Shown here: in pieces, positions 1-9,838 of the stretch | How the letters are laid out: every line of letters starts with the position of its first letter | How positions within the stretch are numbered: position 1 is the stretch's first letter | Assembly: GCA_035079385.1 (NCBI GenBank) | Contig: JAVHKY010000013.1 | Coordinates: 13,886,001 to 13,950,000, forward strand | Origin: Aspidiotus rigidus | Lineage: Eukaryota > Arthropoda > Insecta > Hemiptera > Diaspididae | Length of the DNA stretch: 64,000 nucleotides | Reading direction: 5' to 3' | Notes under the pieces: model-generated | Database searches by the model: none | What the model was told of the DNA's origin: nothing | Seen by the model: the letters and a program-made list of their open reading frames with translations, nothing else | Made by a program: the position numbers and the translations under genes

Positions 1-482
1 ATTTCTGGCTAAGGTAAAAAGTCACATGTTTTTTACGCAGCTGCATTTTTTTTTCAGATTACCGGGGCGCGGCAACTCCGGGCTAAGAACGAAATTCTCT
101 CTTGCGCTCTTCTCGTCAGGTCTGTTCATACATGATGTTTTAATCTCGAGATTCTTTCGAGCTCGAATTTTATTTAATGAATCTGCTTTTTGGTCGAGAT
201 GAAAGGACCGGGAAAGAATGGTTAGATATGTAGAGAGAACACCGATACAAAGAGTTTTCAGCAGTGCAGAGTATACCAGGTGTGCAGAGTGTGTAGTTGC
301 ACAGGGCGACAAATTTTTGGAGGCGGTAAATTTTTCATTTTTTTCTATCGCGAGCAAAAACTTTTTTCATTTGGGGCGGCATAAAAAATTTTGCACACGG
401 CGGCAGCATACCTTAATCCGGCACTGGTTTTCAGCAATTATAAGATCTTTGATGTTTTTTTTTTTTTTTTTTTTTTTTTTTG
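1..482. other. Unassigned AT-rich sequence
   Basis: I see no recognisable gene here. Reading frames on both strands have no family signature. The segment ends in a T-run of about 27 bases (455-481), directly before a dispersed repeat copy. Confidence 0.5.
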
Positions 483-484
483 CA

Positions 485-1935
485 TCGAATGAATATTTTA
501 AAAATTTATTTAAACTAATAATTTCTTCGAATCATTTCTTGTACTTCGACCTTGAAGGCAACAATAATTTGGCAAAATAAGCTTCTCAAACAACTCCAAC
601 GGACAAAATTGTACTTGGAAAAAAAGATGTGCATTCACGTTATCTAAAAAATTTTAAATTCACTGAATGTTAAAAATTTTTCACATTAATGATTATAATT
701 TGATCAAAGATGCAGGATCTTAGTGTATTTCAGATGATCATATTTCTCCTTTAATTTTGAGAGTCATAATTATAACCAAATTCTTCTAAATAATATTGAA
801 GAGAATTCTTAGAAAATTATCTAATGTTATTATAGCACATTTTGTATCTGACTATATTTCGTGCCTGTTATCTTTGATTTTGTTTTGGCTCTTTGTTCGA
901 CACCAGGTCCAATTTATTACGATAAGTATATCGCATAGTCTCGCCGTGAATCCGATTCAAAGTTCATGTCTCAAGGTGTTGTATGATTTTCGAAAGAATG
1001 AAATGAAACAATTCTGTAAATAACGAGACGATATTGTGCGTTATCGTGATCATATAACCCCCCCCCCTCAATCGCTCGTCTTCAAAAAGTAGGACAAATA
1101 TTGTAGACACCCCAGTAATTTTGAACAAGAAGAAAGTTATTATGAGCGAAAGAACCTTGAAAGAAAAGAAATTTTCCAACATATCAGGTGCAAAACTATC
1201 AAAAATACGAGTATAGCGTGTTTATTTTAGACGAAAAGCAAGCGACAATTATTATGAACATTTCTCAAAACATGTTTTTTCGTGACCTACTTTTTGAAAA
1301 CATAGGAAAATGTACTCATAGCTATAAAAGTGACGATTATTCACGACAAGCAGTATCAAGGACTGAAAAACGACTTTAGTGGGCTTAGAAACGACCAGTA
1401 ATGCAGTCGAAGGAGATTTTCAAGGGCGTCATGTCGTTTGTAAGACAGTTTTCATGTTCATAAAGGTGCCTTTTTCCAGCCTCGATTTAGAGAGTCTTGA
1501 CTTGGTTTATTAATGGGAAAATTCGTAACAGCGAAAGAATTTTTTCGTTTTTCCAAATACAAAAAATAAAATCGAACAAATCATGAATTTTCCAAATGAT
1601 CAAAGAGACAATACACAGCTTGATCTAAACTAATAAAAGCTCAGAACTGAAATTCGCAAAAAGTCTACTGGACAAAAGTGCAAAAAAGAAAATTAGTAAA
1701 TAAGAACCGCAACAACTGAGTCTAGTGGAGAACTTATTATCTCATTCTTTTCAGTAACAAAACCTTTCCTCTGTATAATTTGTCTGTATCTCAATGACGT
1801 CACGAACCGAATGTAGACAACCTTTTTCCTTGCATAAATCTTGAAGCCAAACTCCTTATTCTCTCTGTTGCAGTCGGAGCTCGAAATTTTTCAAGTTCCT
1901 TCTCTTTAAGGATTCAGACTGAAAGATTTTCCAAG
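485..1935. repeat. Dispersed repeat family, copy 1 (about 1.45 kb)
   Basis: This segment aligns by eye over almost its whole length with 24844-26330, and over parts of 2640-3240, 42575-42862 plus 44255-44690, and 60985-61510. Shared landmarks in order are CAACAATAATTTGGCAAAAT, ATTTTTCACATTAATGATTA, AGCAAGCGACAATTATTATG and GTTCATAAAGGTGCCTTTTT. No protein homology is visible, so it is probably a non-autonomous element or an old element body. Its class is not known to me. Confidence 0.7.
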
Positions 1936-1936
1936 T

Positions 1937-2357
1937 TTTAAAAGGGAACCTTTTCTATGGGGGGGGTTACTTGAGAAATTCGCCGTTCGACTCTCGAGCT
2001 ATATCTGATAGGAGGGGGATTCAGAAAAACTTCGACTCTCGGGCTACATATGGTAGAACGGGGACTTATGGTGTTTGAAGCATTGCATATTGGGTTCATT
2101 GAAGGGGCTAAGCCAGTTGGTATAGAAAGCATTGCATATCTAGTTACTTGAAGAGACTATTCTAATGAGGGTCGCTTGATGTATTATTTTTCAACCCACA
2201 GAAAAGGTTCCATGCGTACCTCGTTTTCAACATCGTCAAGGCAGCCGTCGTTTTTTACAAATGCTCCTCCTGTCACATATAGTTCCAAAGTCCGGATCTG
2301 TGACGTCACAATCTGATGAAGGTACAGATCCCCTGTAAAACAGGTTCCCTGCCACCC
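1937..2357. repeat. Palindromic AGGGAACCT repeat family member
   Basis: The segment starts with AAAAGGGAACCTTTTCTATGG and ends with TAAAACAGGTTCCCTGCC, its near reverse complement. Inside are units of the 45-bp motif (CTCGAGCTATATCTGATAGG) and a TGACGTCA palindrome. The same architecture recurs at 4111, 14756, 27018, 37060 and 62030-63690. Confidence 0.7.
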
Positions 2358-2639
2358 CTCGTTTAACGCTGTTAAAAAACCCGCGAGTTTTTATTTCTCT
2401 ATTAATTTTCAAAGATATGTACAGAATTGCGATTTTTTATTGAGTAGTGCGTAAATAAGTTAGGGTTTGATTCGATGGTTTCGAAATTGTTGTTTAGTGC
2501 TGCGTGGATATTGGAAGATTTGATTTGACCTGAAAAAAGAAGAGAAAGTTTTTTACGCTAGCTTATCCTTTCATAATTTGCGCAAACCGTACCAGACGCA
2601 GTATATTTACTCCAGGAGAGAGCAAGCAAAACTTATTGT

Positions 2640-3240
2640 ATACCTACTGTTCAAAACATATTTTTTCATTACTCACTTTCATAAAAAATTTGTCGCCATC
2701 TACAATGACGAGTTTCAATGTCTGAAAATCAAAAGAAAGACCTCAACAACTTGAAATGAAATTGAAAGAAGGAATTTCAACGGGTGTTTTTTGTGCGCTT
2801 GTTTTTATGTCATTAGGATGCCATTTTTCAGCCTCGACTTTAAGAATCATAACTTAGCTTATCAATGATAAGATTCTTAATGAGGACAGAATTTTTTTGT
2901 ATGTCGTTTAGAGAAATATTATAATATCCCAAGTACAAAACATAATAACGAACAGATAGTAGTAGAGATTCGAGACTGGTGTTCTGCTAGAATTTTCTAA
3001 AAGTACACACAGGAATATGATTGTACAGCTTAAGCTGATAATCGTTCAAAAACACTGCTCAAAAAACGAAAATTTGCAGCAAGATTGATCGAGAGATTTT
3101 TCACAGAACAGAAGAGCAGAAAAAAAAAAGTTGGTGAATAAAAACCGTCGAAAAACGAGGCGATGACTTTTTTAACGAAGTTAATCGAGGGACGTCGAGA
3201 ACCTATTCTGTGATGGGAATTAAATTCAAATTTTTCTGCG
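2640..3240. repeat. Partial copy of the 1.45-kb dispersed family
   Basis: The stretch around TTTCAGCCTCGACTTTAAGA and TTTTTTTGTATGTCGTTTAG matches the corresponding parts of the copies at 1470-1640 and 25860-26000. It is more diverged than copies 1 and 2. Confidence 0.5.
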
Positions 3241-3306
3241 TTTCTTCCTGTTATAATTATATAGCTCGATATTCAAAATTTTGACATGTCTCGTGTCTTA
3301 GCGCTG

Positions 3307-3465
3307 ACCTGACCTCCCACCCTAATTCCGAAATTTGCGTCCGTACATCCGAACAACCATGACCTTGACACTCGGAAGAATTTCCGCTCTGACCCTCCTT
3401 CCTCTAACCTCCCACCCTAATTCCAAAATTTGCGTCCGTACGTTCGTACGTCCGAATAGTGGAAC
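3307..3465. repeat. Short direct repeat, two units of about 95 bp
   Basis: The phrase CCTCCCACCCTAATTCC followed by AAATTTGCGTCCGTAC occurs twice, about 95 bp apart. The second unit runs into a palindromic CGTACGTTCGTACG. Confidence 0.6.
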
Positions 3466-4110
3466 AACAAAATTTTTAAAAAGACCTTCTTGTAGAACAG
3501 GTTTCTTATTCAAATTCAGGTCTAGCAGATAACTGATGTCTCAGTACGAAGCCCTACGGGATTTGAGGTTATTTATTCTGTATAGTAATGATTTCGCAAT
3601 CCAAGTGTATAGGGAGTTCTTAGCTGATTTATTTTCCTCCTGTAGGAAACCGAGCTCAAAATTCTGTTTAGTCCCTTCTCCATGGGAGCTTGAGCTGAAC
3701 ATTTTTCCAAGTTTGCTGTTAAATAAGGAATGGAATTTAGAATGGCGTTTGATTAATTAGTATAAGAATAAGGAAAATTGAAAATCGGACACATTTTTGC
3801 TCCTTTTATGGGATTTGAGCTTGTGACCGTCTTCATGCGAGGTAGTTCGCCAGAAAAATTATCCTTCACGGAAGGAAGAATAAATTTGTGCGATTTTCCA
3901 ACTTTCCTTATCCGTATTAATTTTCTGATACTTTTACGACCCGTACGTGGACACTTGTCTAAGGAGTTTTCCAAAGCGAAAAACCTATTATAAATTGGTC
4001 AAAGAAGTTGAAAGTCAACGAAATGTAGGGAAGCTAGGAAGGTACCAAGAATAAAAAATGATAGACACTTTTATTAAAATTTTTCAAGTTCAAGTCAGTT
4101 GAGTAGGATT

Positions 4111-4342
4111 TTAACAGGGAACCTGTTTTATGGGGGGCTTTTTGAGAAATTTGCCGTGCGCCATCCAGCAAAAACTTCGAAAAATTTTGATTCTCGAGCT
4201 ACATATATGATAGAAGGGGGATTTAGAAAAATTCCTATCATGAGTTATACATGGCTCGAGAGTCGAAATTTTTCTGTTTTTTGTTGAATGGCGCACGGCA
4301 AATTTCTCAAAAAGCCCCCCATAGAACAAGTTCCTTGTTAAT
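4111..4342. repeat. Complete palindromic element of the AGGGAACCT family (232 bp)
   Basis: The left end TTAACAGGGAACCTGTTTTA and the right end reading TTAACAAGGAACTTGTTCTA on the minus strand are inverted copies. The two arms match through GGGGGGCTTTTTGAGAAATT and on to the centre. Because the element is a palindrome, both strands give almost the same translation, which explains overlapping reading frames here. It has the form of a foldback MITE with no transposase of its own. No target duplication was established. Confidence 0.8.
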
Positions 4343-4347
4343 ATAGA

Positions 4348-4842
4348 TTTCAACAGCCTACAACAATAGAGTCTACTACTGAATGATATTATAAGTAAGT
4401 ATGGGTTGCGTGAGTGAATAAAAAAAGGTAAAAATTGAATCTAAACATGATACCTGCAGAGAATTGTTACTTCATACCCTTTTAATCCCATATTTTATTG
4501 TGTGCTTGTGTGAGTGTGTCAGCAACCTGTATGTGTAAAATATGCTATTTAACGTTTTTCTCCACTTCGATAGTTAAATCTACCGTTTTTACCTTTAGAG
4601 TTTAAAAGGTATCATGTCCATTTTCACCTTTTAAAAAGCATCATATTTTACACATACAGGCTGAAGACACACTCACACAAGCACACAATAAAATATGGGA
4701 TTAAAAGGGTATGAAGTAACAATTATCTCTGCAGGTATCATGTTTAGATTCAATTTTTACCTTTTTTTATTCACTCACGCAACCATACTTACTTACAATA
4801 TCATTTAGTAGTAGACTTTATTGTTGCAGGCTGTTGAAAGCT
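4348..4842. repeat. Large imperfect palindrome (about 200-bp arms, 90-bp spacer)
   Basis: Left arm about 4348-4546 and right arm about 4636-4840 are reverse complements with few mismatches. The left arm contains GTGCTTGTGTGAGTGTGTCA and GATACCTGCAGAGAATTG; the right arm contains the matching complements. A transcript through it would fold into a long hairpin. It may be a foldback element or MITE. It abuts the palindrome at 4111-4342. Confidence 0.8.
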
Positions 4843-4990
4843 ATATTTTGTTGTGTACTTGTGTGAGTGTGTCAGCAGCCTGTATGTGTAAAATAATATG
4901 CTTTTTAAAAGGTTAAAATGGACATAATACCTTTTCAATTCTGGAGATAAAACGGTATTCATTTTCACCTTTAAGCAGCATTATTTTACC
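4843..4990. repeat. Extra partial copy of the palindrome arm
   Basis: The segment TTGTGTGAGTGTGTCAGCAG, then GTATGTGTAAAATAATATGC, repeats the 4490-4546 arm in direct orientation. It then continues with a sequence complementary to the palindrome spacer. This suggests unequal exchange or nested insertion of the same element. Confidence 0.65.
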
Positions 4991-5315
4991 CGTACCACTA
5001 TAAGCCTAGTACCTATATAATATAGTTTGAGAGTAGTCTCCCTCCTATCATTATACAAGCCGTAAGCCCGCTAAATATTATAAAATTTCTAATTATTTTC
5101 AAAATTCTTGATATTTATTTATCATTAGTATTCTTTTAGTTCAATTTTTAATCTAATTCTTTTAATTTCCAATTCTTCAATTTCATTTTTTTTATCGTTG
5201 ATATTTCGTTTTACACTTTCAATCTTGTTCTTAATATCTTCTCTGATAGCTGGATGCCGTCTTTTTAGAAGATCCTTTGCGCATTCTTCTTTCTGGGGGT
5301 ATGCTGAAAAATTTG

Positions 5316-5802
5316 TCATTTCTTGTGGATTCTTGGAGGAGGTAGATAACTTCCTATATAATGATACACCAAAACTTTTGAAAGTTGTAAATATGTTTGG
5401 AACTTCACTAAAGAAGTCATTGAAATCGCATTGTTGTATTTACACAAATTATTAAGAAAATGAGAAGATCTATTATCCCTTCCATCTAATAGTTTTTGAA
5501 GAAGATCCGGCACTGAGGGTAGGTAAATCAGGTAACTTAATCTTACCACTCCCGCAACAGAAATTTCGATTTTCAGTTTCAAATAATTTTCCATCACAAA
5601 ATGTGCACGTAATTGCCAGATTCCCAATTGAACTTATACTGGTATATTCTTTCTCAATAATGTACCTAATGAATGGACTATTATCGTTCTGACAATCATT
5701 TTCCACATTATTTTCTGATGTCAAAATTTCGAAATTGACACGAGCCCTCTTCCCCAGTTTGTTCGTCAACCGCCCTAGATTTGCTTTCTTGCGTTTTGGC
5801 AT
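5316..5802 (-). pseudogene. Helitron Rep/helicase N-terminal fragment, frameshifted
   Basis: The minus-strand frame starting at 5802 begins MPKRKKANLGRLTNK and carries CTFCDGKLF...NFCCGSGKIKLPDLP. This arrangement (MPKRK start, paired Cys motif, CC-GK-LP) matches the N-terminal part of animal Helitron proteins as I know the family. After a frameshift near 5515 the match continues in another frame as LLQKLLDG, HFLNN-KYNNAISMTS and VYHYIGSYLPPP, also typical of that region. Rep nuclease and helicase domains are absent, so this is a broken 5' coding fragment. A further minus frame (5319-5125) with a charged Glu/Lys-rich helix follows; I do not recognise it. Confidence 0.75.
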
Positions 5803-6152
5803 TCCAATTAGGTTCCAATAAAGTGAGACATCCGTGACTTCTATATTGAATTTTCGAAATTGACGTGAATTGTTTTCCTTTTCTTAGTCCTCACGTTAAA
5901 TTTGAAATAATGAAAGACAACCACCAATTCTTCAGATAAATGCTAAGCAAAATCTTTATCGTAACCCTACACTATTCGATTACTCATAGTATGGGTATTT
6001 GAAACTTCTCCAGTTAAAAAGAACCATTTTCCAAAAATGATTACCTAGCACATATTAATTTTCGATGAATGTCAACAAAAATGATTGCTTAGCATTTTCA
6101 ACCAATAAATTAATGAATGATACAGATTTTTCATCTCTTGAATTATTCATGA

Positions 6153-6167
6153 CCCCCCCCCCCCCCC
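6153..6167. repeat. C15 homopolymer
   Basis: A run of 15 C lies just outside the left end of the LTR element. It is a likely assembly weak point. Confidence 0.9.
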
Positions 6168-6185
6168 GGCCAAGTACAAAGATAT

Positions 6186-6612
6186 TGTGACGTTCTACCA
6201 GTCACCAAATATCTCTTGACACCGATAATAAAGAACAATTACGAAAACCGAGCTTTATTACTGGTACCGCAAGTACAACACTTCTAAAACACCGTTAAAC
6301 TGTAACACAATCGCGTTAAAGAACGAGAACACGTTAACTATCGCTTTTAAGATTACAACTGAATGGCTTTATCGGGTTGCTGCCGGCTATTTATAGTCTC
6401 ACCCTTATTTCCGGAATTCTCGAGATTTCTTCTAGAACGGCAAACAGGTTATGCAAGAGTCCTTACAATCAATCGAGCACGTTCTAGGTTGTTCAAGCGT
6501 ATTCGGCGAAGTAGTTAAGCGATAAGTACGCTTCCTTGCGGCGTCTGCTATTATTAAAAGTTTAGCGGCATGTGCAAGCTTGGTGCTTGCGCCTTCATAG
6601 CAGAACGCCACA
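6186..6612 (-). repeat. 3' LTR of the gypsy element
   Basis: This LTR is 427 bp. On the minus strand it starts TGTGGCGTTCTGC and ends GAACGTCACA. A TATA box reads CTATAAATAG on the minus strand (6387-6396), and a poly(A) signal AATAAA on the minus strand lies at 6254-6259. It is identical to the other LTR except at 6365. Confidence 0.95.
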
Positions 6613-6623
6613 CTTTCCCCTCC
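6613..6623 (-). promoter_or_regulatory. Polypurine tract (plus-strand priming site)
   Basis: The minus strand reads GGAGGGGAAAG directly against the 3' LTR. This is the expected place and composition for a retrotransposon PPT. It starts right after the pol stop codon. Confidence 0.9.
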
Positions 6624-8600
6624 TCAGTTTTGAACGTCCCGTTCAAACGCCGGGCTCCATACAGCTAGTCTATTTCGGTGGACCACTTTGAACTTTCTGT
6701 CCTGTTGGATGCGATAGATGACATCGTTGATTCTCTTCACGACTGTCCAAGGTCCTTCCCAATTGCACTGTAATTTTGGGTTCTTCCCTTTCTTTCTCTG
6801 TGGGTTGTAGAACCACACCCTATCCTGAGGTTCAAACTTGGTTTCATCTGCACAGATGTCATAGCGTGCCTTCATCCGGTCGCTAGCAACTTCTAAATTT
6901 TCCCTGACCAGCTCATGTACCTGCTTAAGTCGGTTCTTCAGTTCTTGCGTAAATGGCTTGACTTCTTGAGGTGGCTGTGGAGGGGTGCCCAGCTCTAAAT
7001 CACACGGCAATCGAAGTTCTCTTCCAAAAATGATTTTTGCAGGTGTTTCCTTGGTGCTCTCATGGATTGAAGACCGATAGGCTAGCAGGAACAATGGAAG
7101 TAGCCTGTCCCAATTCCGCTGGTCACTATCAATTACTTTGGATAGGAATTGGTCTATTGTTTTGTTGAACCTCTCGACCATACCATCAGATTGTGGGTGG
7201 AGTGGTGTTGTACGAGTTTTCCTCAACCCCATCAGCTTAGCCACTTCTCCAAATACCTGGGATTCAAAGTTTCTTCCCTGGTCTGAGTGTAACTCCAGAG
7301 GTACTCCAAACCTTGAAATCCAGTTTTCCACCAACGCTGTTGCAACAGTGACGGCTTCACAATTTGGCAGTGGGTAAGCATCCATCCATTTGCTGAAATA
7401 ATCTCCCACCACTAGAATATAACGATTACCTTGGTCAGTTTCTGGAAATGGTCCTGAGATATCTGCCGCAATCCGTTCAAAAGGGTATCCCACATTGTAA
7501 ACTTGCATCTTAGCTCGGCCCCTAGTATTGGGGCCCTTACTGGCATTACATGCTCTGCAACATTGAATCCAATCCTCTACATCACTTCTACAGGCTGGCC
7601 AGTAAAACCGTTCCCGAATCTTGGCCAATGTTTTTGTTATTCCAAGATGACTACCAGATGCGTCATCATGAACACTCTTCAAGACATCCGGAACAAGTGC
7701 TTCAGGTATCAGTAGTTGGCGCCGGTGTGATCTGCCATCTGTTGTTTCCCAGATCCGATAAACAATTCCATTTTCTACTTGAAGCGAGTCCCATTGTGAC
7801 CATAAGATCTTTAAATTTACCGACTGTGAGCTGATATCTTGCCAGACTGGTCGTTCACATTTCTCCTTCCAGGCTAAGATGACCGAAATATCTTTATCCT
7901 GTTGTTGAGCATTTCTCATATCCACGTTGGAACCTAGTTGTATGGTTTTAACTGAGACTTCTTTCTTCACGTCATTGACTACAGTGCTTAGTTCTTCTTC
8001 AACTTTGGTCTGGAGGAGACAATCCTTGACTTCCAACTCATAAAGTGGTATATCTCCACAGGGACTTCTTAAAAGGTCGTGCTTCAGATCAATAATCAAC
8101 CCATACTGTTGCATTAAATCCAGCCCCAGAATACAGTCATCTTGGATATCAGCAAGGATGAATTTTCCAGTTATTACCATTGAGGAAATCTTGATAGATA
8201 GCTCAACAGTGCCCTTGGTCCAAGCTTGTTCACCCATGACAGTCCTGAGGCGGTACTTTTCTCTCCAATTAATGGATAAGCCTGGGATGTCCTTGACCAA
8301 TTGTGTCTTGATAACTGAACCAGTAGCAGCGCAGTCCATGCACATATCTATATTGCGTCCAATACTATCATTCCATCCCGATACATAAACGTTCTCACTT
8401 GAAGTACGCATTTTGGAAATTCTTATTTCTTGGACCCTTCTCCTTGGCCCTAGAGTTGGTTGGCCCTTGGCAACTCCAGGTTGGAGTTTTCCACCTTGCA
8501 GTGATCTCCACTTAGGGCAACCGAGCTTGATGTGACCCTCTTCATCACAGTGGTAGCATCGACGTTTGTCTCCAGTTGGTCTGACCTTTGTTTGCTTCAA
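6624..8600 (-). CDS. pol: Gypsy pol: zinc knuckle-protease-integrase, RT/RNase H deleted
   Basis: The frame is 658 residues. Residues 15-28 are a CCHC knuckle (CYHCDEEGHIKLGC). An aspartic protease follows, with putative catalytic Asp89 in DCAATGS and ILGLDL at 157-162. Residues 228-360 are the zinc-binding N-terminus of integrase (H311, H318, C348, C351). The catalytic core has D380, D440 in HSDQG and E476 in MVERFN, with exactly 35 residues between the last two. A GPY/F-like segment (NWEGPW) lies near the C-terminus. No reverse transcriptase or RNase H motif occurs between about residues 195 and 230. The usual protease D(S/T)G triad reads DCA, so protease activity is doubtful. The start at 8600 is only the first Met. 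The real frame runs in from gag, which is cut off by a frameshift at 8667-8671. Confidence 0.9.
   Translation of the reverse strand: MKQTKVRPTGDKRRCYHCDEEGHIKLGCPKWRSLQGGKLQPGVAKGQPTLGPRRRVQEIRISKMRTSSENVYVSGWNDSIGRNIDMCMDCAATGSVIKTQLVKDIPGLSINWREKYRLRTVMGEQAWTKGTVELSIKISSMVITGKFILADIQDDCILGLDLMQQYGLIIDLKHDLLRSPCGDIPLYELEVKDCLLQTKVEEELSTVVNDVKKEVSVKTIQLGSNVDMRNAQQQDKDISVILAWKEKCERPVWQDISSQSVNLKILWSQWDSLQVENGIVYRIWETTDGRSHRRQLLIPEALVPDVLKSVHDDASGSHLGITKTLAKIRERFYWPACRSDVEDWIQCCRACNASKGPNTRGRAKMQVYNVGYPFERIAADISGPFPETDQGNRYILVVGDYFSKWMDAYPLPNCEAVTVATALVENWISRFGVPLELHSDQGRNFESQVFGEVAKLMGLRKTRTTPLHPQSDGMVERFNKTIDQFLSKVIDSDQRNWDRLLPLFLLAYRSSIHESTKETPAKIIFGRELRLPCDLELGTPPQPPQEVKPFTQELKNRLKQVHELVRENLEVASDRMKARYDICADETKFEPQDRVWFYNPQRKKGKNPKLQCNWEGPWTVVKRINDVIYRIQQDRKFKVVHRNRLAVWSPAFERDVQN
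7913..8018 (-). other. Protease-integrase junction where RT/RNase H should be
   Basis: Protease-linker residues (KDCLLQTKVEEELSTVV) run directly into the pre-integrase segment (AQQQDKDISVILAWKEK), which in complete gypsy elements follows RNase H. The reading frame is kept across the junction. About 2 kb of coding capacity is missing. Confidence 0.8.
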
Positions 8601-8616
8601 ATCTGTGGAACCTCGT

Positions 8617-9774
8617 CTACGAGACGCCTTTCTTGCAGCTTCTAATTCCAGGGCAAAGGATAATGCTTTTTAAGGTTTTGCAACGCGCAATGCGAACTTG
8701 ACTCTGAACCTCCCAGTCAAATATTCCATCAATGAATGCCTCAAGCGCAGTTAGTTCAATGGCTGACACAGTAGCTTCTGGGTAAGCTTGGTGAGTTAAT
8801 TTTAGGATTTCGCTTGAAAACGCTTGAAGACTTTCTCCACGGTTCTGTCGACGGTATTTCAGTTCTCTTCTTCTGATGGGAGCCAAGTGAGCTTGACCAA
8901 AGCGTTGTTCAAGGACCTCAGCCAACTTTTGGTAATTCTTCTTGTCATCCTCGGCAATGTTGGACAACAGCTGAAGTGCAGCTCCTCTCAAGCTGACAAT
9001 CAAATTACCAGCCTTGGCTTTGTCATCCCATCCATTGAGTTGAGCTGCAATTTCAAACTGTGATTTATACAGTTCCCAAGAGATCTCGCCATCAAATGTT
9101 GGTATTTTGACTTTGGCCTTTGATGGTTCCGTAACTGGTATGTTTCCTTCATTAGGTCCAGAACTGAAAAAAATAACGCCTGGCGGATCTACAACCATGC
9201 TTACTGTTGGATTCCCTTCCAGCCTCTGAAGACGTTGTTCCATAATTTTCCATCTTTGGTCAAGTTCTTCAACTATTGGTTCAATCTGACGTTTAACCTC
9301 AACATCGATAGTCTCTCTTAGCCCATCAAAGATTTCTGCCTTATTTTGTTCGAGTTTCTCCTCCATTGCATTCTTGTTCCGTTCGAGTTTCTCCTCCATT
9401 GCGTTCTTGTTCCGTTCGAGTTTCTCCTCCATTGCGTTCTTGTTCTGTTCAAATTTCTCCTCCATTGCATTCTTGTTCTGTTCAAACCCAGTCTTCATAT
9501 CTTCTGAATTTTTAGCCATTGTATCTGTCAACATTTGCAGCATTGCACTCAAATCTATAGCTGGAGACTGCTTTGTTGGCGTACCGGTCTCAAGGTTTCC
9601 AGTAACCTCGTCAACCTCAAATTCAAAATTGGCCACGTCCAAACCTGATTCTTCGAATGCTTTTTCCAGACGATCGGCTAATTCATGTTTGGTTCCGCTA
9701 ACAGAGAGATTACGATTCCGGAGTTCCTCGCGTAGTTGATCCCGCGTAAGTTCATGAAACTTCTTCTTCACCAT
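8617..9774 (-). CDS. gag: Gypsy gag with SAP domain and 11-residue coiled-coil repeats
   Basis: The frame is 385 residues from an ATG just downstream of the primer site. Residues about 5-42 (ELTRDQLREEL...GTKHELADRLEKA) look like a SAP DNA-binding motif. Residues 98-145 are about four copies of an 11-residue unit, NKNAMEEKLER, a likely helical coiled coil. Residues about 222-375 resemble the Retrotrans_gag capsid region (VKIPTFDGE, WELYKSQFE, LRGAALQLL). The last residues after KTLK are out of frame. A five-T run at 8667-8671 (A5 on the coding strand) appears to hold one extra base, separating capsid from the zinc knuckle now in the pol frame. This could be a mutation, a sequencing error or, less likely, a +1 recoding site. 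Confidence 0.9.
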   Translation of the reverse strand: MVKKKFHELTRDQLREELRNRNLSVSGTKHELADRLEKAFEESGLDVANFEFEVDEVTGNLETGTPTKQSPAIDLSAMLQMLTDTMAKNSEDMKTGFEQNKNAMEEKFEQNKNAMEEKLERNKNAMEEKLERNKNAMEEKLEQNKAEIFDGLRETIDVEVKRQIEPIVEELDQRWKIMEQRLQRLEGNPTVSMVVDPPGVIFFSSGPNEGNIPVTEPSKAKVKIPTFDGEISWELYKSQFEIAAQLNGWDDKAKAGNLIVSLRGAALQLLSNIAEDDKKNYQKLAEVLEQRFGQAHLAPIRRRELKYRRQNRGESLQAFSSEILKLTHQAYPEATVSAIELTALEAFIDGIFDWEVQSQVRIARCKTLKSIILCPGIRSCKKGVS

Positions 9775-9818
9775 CTTGAATCACCACAAGCTTCAAACGC
9801 ACAGAGTAGGCTTACGCA

Positions 9819-9836
9819 ATCCCACTTCTGACACCA
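9819..9836 (-). promoter_or_regulatory. Primer binding site, tRNA-Leu type
   Basis: The minus strand reads TGGTGTCAGAAGTGGGAT, two bases inside the 5' LTR. It is complementary to the 3' end of an animal leucine tRNA (CCCACTTCTGA plus CACCA), as I recall that sequence. Its orientation confirms that the element runs right to left. Confidence 0.85.
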
Positions 9837-9838
9837 GT

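Noticed and set aside
22..357. 111-codon minus frame at the left end
   Set aside because: No motif, signal peptide or repeat support; composition is like the surrounding non-coding DNA.
4099..4353. Overlapping frames on both strands with nearly the same protein
   Set aside because: The DNA is a palindrome, so both strands translate alike. It is a non-coding element.
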